Assembly (NCBI GenBank): GCA_029857975.1
Contig: JAOUFX010000009.1
Coordinates: forward strand, 1 to 17,302
Source of the DNA: Deltaproteobacteria bacterium
GTDB lineage: Bacteria; Desulfobacterota; SM23-61
DNA length: 17,302 nt
Reading direction: 5' to 3'
Both the position numbers and the translations under genes were made by a program. This document shows, one piece after another, positions 14,342 to 17,302 of the stretch (positions are counted from its first letter, which is position 1; every line of letters starts with the position of its first letter). Below the pieces are notes generated by a model. It was not told the origin of the DNA. It was given only the letters and a program-made list of their open reading frames with translations, and searched no databases.

Positions 14342-15334
14342 TCAATATAAGAGCTCACTGGGGTTAGTTTTCACCATTTTTTCAACATCCTTGTCGGGAA
14401 TACCACGCATCAGCATGCCGGTTATAAATAATCGCATAGCCTCCACCGGCGCAGGAAAAGCAAAGTGGCCACAGTCAGTGCCGATCACGATGCGGTCACA
14501 CCCCACAACTTTGACAGCCTCCATGAATTCATCCCAAGACCACATCAGGCCGGTCTCAAAATTCGCGCAATACATACCGAGATAGGCTCCTTTCCCGGCT
14601 GCGATTTTCATTTGGTCAACGGTCATTTTAGCTGTTAACTGTAAGGGATGACCGACTTCAATCCTCTCAACTCCCGCCTTTTTGGCCGCGTCGATTATGA
14701 TAAATCTTTCCTTAACACTCTGGTGAGAAAGGGATAGGACCATGTCTCCCTCAGCGATTATATCCAGAATTTCTCGAAGCAACGGCTTAACTTGGTCATT
14801 TTCATCAAGGACGGCAATCCCTCCGGGGATTCCATAGAGTTTACGATGAAAAGAAGAATCCTTATTGGGAAGCCATACATGTTTCCCGCCGACTCGGTAA
14901 CTCGTTAATACCGCTTCTGGGTTTAAACCGCCGACCGAATCATTCAACATGACTCCGCCGCGAACATCAATTCTTTTCTTGTTATGCTGCCCGGCCCACT
15001 GGTCAACGGCTTTTTGGACGAAATAAGCGGAGCGTGTGCTGGGCATGGAATGGCCTTTGAATACAACTGCTTTCATGCCCACCTGGCAACCTTGAATGGC
15101 GATTTCTAATTCATCATATACCCGCGCGTTGTAAGCATCGGGTCCGGGATGGATATGAACATCAATCGCACCATCCATTAATTTCCAGACCCTATCCATA
15201 TCAAAACGAGGTGCCTTTAGACGGGAGTACCCGGCAGGAACAGCCCCATAAGCCGCACGCAAAGCAGGATCCTGCCTCAGTCGCTGCAAAAGTTTTTCAT
15301 CGGCCAACGCTGGTTCAAAGATTTCTTCAGTCAT
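14342..15334 (-). CDS. DUF6282-family metal-dependent hydrolase (amidohydrolase-like TIM barrel)
   Basis: 330 residues. Amidohydrolase-type metal-site motifs occur in order: His60-x-His62 in DVHIHPGPD, then KGH (Lys93, His95), SLSHQS (His204), EVGHPLQ (His229) and GTDCGH (Asp287, His290). The order strand-HxH ... His ... His ... Asp matches amidohydrolase-superfamily barrels, and DVHIHPGPD with GTDCGHF points to the DUF6282 group, for which I know no assigned reaction. An N-terminal helical segment (1-52) precedes the barrel. ATG at 15334 follows AAAGGGGA; no signal peptide, so probably cytosolic. It lies 209 nt downstream of the UxaA-like large subunit on the same strand, with a structured element between them, so they may share a transcript. 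Its likely job is hydrolysis or decarboxylation of an intermediate from the same pathway; that is inference. Confidence 0.82.
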   Translation of the reverse strand: MTEEIFEPALADEKLLQRLRQDPALRAAYGAVPAGYSRLKAPRFDMDRVWKLMDGAIDVHIHPGPDAYNARVYDELEIAIQGCQVGMKAVVFKGHSMPSTRSAYFVQKAVDQWAGQHNKKRIDVRGGVMLNDSVGGLNPEAVLTSYRVGGKHVWLPNKDSSFHRKLYGIPGGIAVLDENDQVKPLLREILDIIAEGDMVLSLSHQSVKERFIIIDAAKKAGVERIEVGHPLQLTAKMTVDQMKIAAGKGAYLGMYCANFETGLMWSWDEFMEAVKVVGCDRIVIGTDCGHFAFPAPVEAMRLFITGMLMRGIPDKDVEKMVKTNPSELLY

Positions 15335-15443
15335 AACAATCCCCTTTATCCTTTCCGGTGGGGTGAAAACGCCCGGCTACGGGATTTCTTTATTCATGCC
15401 CCGCGGCTTTTGACCCATTCGGCGGCGCCAAGCGCTCCCAGAT

Positions 15444-15517
15444 TCAACCCTGAACCTTGGCCCGAGCTCAGGCCGAGGGCAAGCCCCGGCCTTTAGGCCG
15501 GGGAGTCGTAGGGTTGA
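15444..15517. other. Structured intergenic element, predicted three-way junction (possible IS200/IS605-type end or regulatory RNA)
   Basis: Three nested stems are visible. P1 pairs TCAACCCT (15444-15451) with AGGGTTGA (15510-15517). P2 pairs CCTTGGCC (15455-15462) with GGCCGAGG (15471-15478), one T-G wobble. P3 pairs CCCCGGCC (15484-15491) with GGCCGGGG (15496-15503), loop TTTA. Joining strands are short (GAA, GCAAG, AGTCGT). P3 in its context AAGCCCCGGCCTTTAGG resembles terminal hairpins of IS200/IS605-family elements, but no tnpA or tnpB is present. It lies between the UxaA-like and DUF6282 genes, where it could also act as an RNA element in their transcript. Nearby, GAACCGCGGC occurs twice (15529-15538 and 15547-15556). 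Confidence 0.6.
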
Positions 15518-15543
15518 CATCGGGGTTGGAACCGCGGCGAGGC

Positions 15544-16731
15544 TCAGAACCGCGGCTCCTCCAAGTACAGGTCAATCGGTTCGGTATAAAGTAGAGTCTC
15601 GCTCCGAGAGCGGGTGCCGGAGGCGATATCAATGACGGTTTGGTAAAGGCGTTCTCCTGCCTCTGCCGGATCCTCCTGGTTCTCGATCACGGTCCCTGAA
15701 TAAAAATCAATGTTGTCCTTGGCCATCGCGTACGTATTGGGGTTGGCCGTACACCAGAGGAAGGGCGCTACAACCGATGGCGATCCCTCTAAGAGGGTAC
15801 GACCGGTCAGGCCCCCGCCCCCAAGCTGGAACAGGACAAGGTTGGAGCCCGCCGCCGCATACCCGGCGAAGATGGAAAAGGATCCCATCCAGTTGTCCAC
15901 GAAATAGAGGCCCCTGCCCTTCGGCTTCTCCGCATATTGCAGAACCCCCTGAATCGGCGCCGTTCCCGCCTTGTGGATCGCTCCCAGGCTCTTCTCTTCC
16001 AGTGAGCTGATCCCCCCCTTGATATTGGACGGGACGGGGTTTACGGTCCGGATGTCCAAGCCGGTGGATTTGGCCAGCGCCTCCCGGTGCGCGACGGCAT
16101 CCAGGATCGCCTTGGATACATCCGGAGTTGCGGCGCGCTTCGCCAGCGCCTGCTCGGCACCGATAATTTCGGTGGTCTCGCCGAAGAAGGCGGTGCCTCC
16201 CGCTTTCACGATCTTGTCAAAGAGATATCCCACGGCCGGGTTGCCGGCGATGCCTGAGGTTGTGTCGGAATACCCGCATTTGACTCCCAGGCAAAGATGC
16301 TTGTCCTCTGTTTCCGTTCTCCGGAGTTTCGAAGCCTCGTACACCATCATACGGGCCAGCTGAATTCCTTTCCCAATGGCCCCGTAAACGCCGCCGTCCT
16401 TGGCCGGGTCGATGACCTCCACCCGCTTGCCGCTTGCTGCGATCTCGTCAGCGAGGCGCTCGACCGTGAGTTCCGGGTATCCAACACCCGGGCTGGCTGC
16501 GTGGACGATCACGGAGGCTACGTTGGGGTTTTTCCCGAGCCCGGTCAGAACGCGGGCAATCCGCTCCCGGTCATTGGCAGTGCGGCCGGAACCGTGATCT
16601 ACGGTTTGGATGGTCCGGGTCCCGGCGACAAAGTCGGTGATTGACTTGGCGATTAGGCCCTGCGGGATGACCAGTACGAAATTCCGCGTTCCCACGGACC
16701 CGTCGGGCCGCATGTAACCGAGGAAGCTCAT
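15544..16731 (-). CDS. UxaA-family lyase, large catalytic subunit (altronate/galactarate dehydratase type)
   Basis: 395 residues, the size of free-standing catalytic subunits. Family blocks in order: GYMRPDGSVGTRNFVLVIP (4-22), VKCGYSDTTSGIAGNPAVG (150-168), GGTAFFGETTEIIGAE (178-193), NPVPSNIKGGISSLEEKSLGAIHKAG (231-256, in two parts), and a late NLVLFQLGGGG stretch. Known members are Fe(II)-dependent dehydratases of sugar acids (UxaA, GarD) and sulfolactate sulfo-lyase (SuyB). The cysteine-bearing HxxGC and GLGCE motifs I recall from UxaA read HGSGR (46-50) and VHAASPG (76-82) here, while Cys152 remains, so the substrate or metal site may differ. ATG at 16731 overlaps the small-subunit stop as ATGA, with GGGAGGG upstream. 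A sampled line is about 70% GC, well above the DUF6282 gene. Confidence 0.85.
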   Translation of the reverse strand: MSFLGYMRPDGSVGTRNFVLVIPQGLIAKSITDFVAGTRTIQTVDHGSGRTANDRERIARVLTGLGKNPNVASVIVHAASPGVGYPELTVERLADEIAASGKRVEVIDPAKDGGVYGAIGKGIQLARMMVYEASKLRRTETEDKHLCLGVKCGYSDTTSGIAGNPAVGYLFDKIVKAGGTAFFGETTEIIGAEQALAKRAATPDVSKAILDAVAHREALAKSTGLDIRTVNPVPSNIKGGISSLEEKSLGAIHKAGTAPIQGVLQYAEKPKGRGLYFVDNWMGSFSIFAGYAAAGSNLVLFQLGGGGLTGRTLLEGSPSVVAPFLWCTANPNTYAMAKDNIDFYSGTVIENQEDPAEAGERLYQTVIDIASGTRSRSETLLYTEPIDLYLEEPRF

Positions 16732-17036
16732 CGATTTTCCCTCCCTTCCAGGTCTCCCCGCGCCCGGGTGCCTCCAAGATTGTGAACGTGTACCAGTGCG
16801 CCTCTGGCGATCGACCGGCCGGCTTTGCCGATCGTCTCCCCGTACTTCAGGATGATCGCTCCCTGAGGAATCTCCTCCAGGGCGATTTTGAAACCGAAGG
16901 GAATGGCCTCGATAGCAGTCAAATTGCGAACCACTCCCCCCCGGGAGATTTGGACCTGGTCTCCGGGTTGGATTTCCTCAATGGATGTTGCCACATTATC
17001 CTTCGGGTGCATGATGAGGGCACGCTTCGCGGGCAT
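16728..17036 (-). CDS. UxaA-family lyase, small SAF-domain subunit
   Basis: 102 residues, the length of a separate SAF domain as found in UxaA/GarD N-termini and SuyA-type small subunits. Family pattern: MHPKDNVATSIEEIQPGDQV (9-28, in-frame order), AIPFGFKIALEEIPQGAIILKYGE at 44-67 (two parts), IGKAGRSIARGALVHVHNL, ending in a basic tail. SAF domains form small beta-clips that cap the catalytic subunit's active site and help substrate specificity. ATG at 17036 follows AGGAGG with an 8-nt gap. The stop overlaps the large-subunit start by four bases (translation coupling), so both form one enzyme. The promoter and a dyad at 17068-17099 lie upstream. Confidence 0.88.
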   Translation of the reverse strand: MPAKRALIMHPKDNVATSIEEIQPGDQVQISRGGVVRNLTAIEAIPFGFKIALEEIPQGAIILKYGETIGKAGRSIARGALVHVHNLGGTRARGDLEGRENR

Positions 17037-17067
17037 GGATCCATCCTCCTTAAACGGTAGCTTAAAT

Positions 17068-17099
17068 TGAAGAAACCTCCCTTGAGGGATATTTCTTCA
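17068..17099. promoter_or_regulatory. Dyad/hairpin in the leader of the UxaA-like operon
   Basis: Perfect 8-bp outer arms TGAAGAAA (17068-17075) and TTTCTTCA (17092-17099) enclose an inner TCCC-TTGA-GGGA dyad. It lies just downstream of the -10 and within the predicted 5' leader, about 30 nt before the start codon. It could be a regulator-binding site or an RNA hairpin. Confidence 0.5.
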
Positions 17100-17117
17100 G
17101 GCTACACCTTGTTCGGG

Positions 17118-17146
17118 AAAATAACAGCCTCCGTTGGGAACGTCAA
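17118..17146 (-). promoter_or_regulatory. Sigma70-type promoter of the UxaA-like operon
   Basis: On the minus strand TTGACG (17146-17141), an exact 17-nt spacer, then TATTTT (17123-17118). Predicted start near 17111, leader about 75 nt. In the remaining edge sequence (17147-17302) I see no supported gene, only a small GTTGA/TCAAC dyad at 17236-17250. Confidence 0.6.
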
Positions 17147-17302
17147 GTAAAAATAGAGGGGAAAAATTCGCCCTTCTGCCGTATTTTAGGCTTGCCCTTG
17201 AGAATCGCTAGCCAAACCGGCGGACGTAAGGAACTGTTGAGGCATTCAACGAGTCATGGCTTAGTGAACGACGGCGTAGCCGCAGGTGACGGGCAGTAAT
17301 GG

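Noticed and set aside
15710..16644. Plus-strand frames opposite the UxaA-like large subunit
   Set aside because: GC-rich antisense frames without family similarity; the minus-strand gene is well supported.
17160..17302. Plus-strand coding end at the right edge (frame ending in TAA near 17299)
   Set aside because: Short, without start codon or ribosome-binding site, and no recognisable protein family.

Overview
The window looks like chromosomal DNA of a free-living, probably anaerobic bacterium of the Desulfobacterota (deltaproteobacterial) type. This is an inference from gene content: an ADP-forming acyl-CoA synthetase subunit, a lone lipoyl H protein, an indirect Asn/Gln-tRNA amidation system, a DUF2148 iron-sulfur protein and a DUF6282 hydrolase. 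Composition also fits, with a mid-range GC background and short GC-rich islands. No rRNA, tRNA, CRISPR array, transposase or phage gene was found.

Left part, minus strand (1-4785). The edge cuts an ADP-forming acyl-CoA synthetase beta subunit (ATP-grasp), which has its own promoter and a palindromic leader. Upstream of it lie gcvH and efp. Further upstream is a compact operon, nfo (endonuclease IV) - TPR protein - M24 aminopeptidase; nfo and the TPR gene share an ATGA overlap, and the TPR gene and peptidase are 11 nt apart. The nfo promoter faces the gatCAB promoter across a 289-bp divergent region.

Centre, plus strand (5075-11489). gatC-gatA-gatB encode the complete heterotrimeric aspartyl/glutamyl-tRNA amidotransferase. 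After a hexamer-repeat/hairpin region come an MFS transporter (TTG start) and a secreted TPR protein 7 nt behind it. A 100-bp inverted-repeat element follows, then a RidA-superfamily protein that lacks the family's catalytic arginine.

Right part, minus strand (11635-17146). This is an accessory-looking catabolic region with two transcription units. The first starts from a near-consensus promoter at 17118-17146 and encodes a small SAF-domain subunit and a large catalytic subunit of a UxaA/altronate-dehydratase-type lyase (ATGA overlap), then a DUF6282 metal-dependent hydrolase. The second starts from an excellent promoter overlapped by a perfect 14-bp palindrome (14115-14156) and encodes a DUF2148 ferredoxin-domain protein, an ABM/YgiN-type monooxygenase-fold protein of much higher GC, and a group II PLP-dependent amino-acid decarboxylase. 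Between the lyase and the hydrolase lies a structured element (15444-15517) that folds as a three-way junction.

Non-coding structure is unusually rich. There are three copies of a C/G-rich palindrome (655-707, 10951-11002, 13101-13148), a pair of related 34-bp dispersed repeats in opposite orientation (1929-1962 and 14247-14280), a hexamer array (8365-8412), and operator-like dyads at both catabolic promoters. The best candidates for something undescribed are the UxaA-like/DUF6282 catabolic cluster, whose lyase lacks cysteines usual in the family, and the three-way-junction element inside it.
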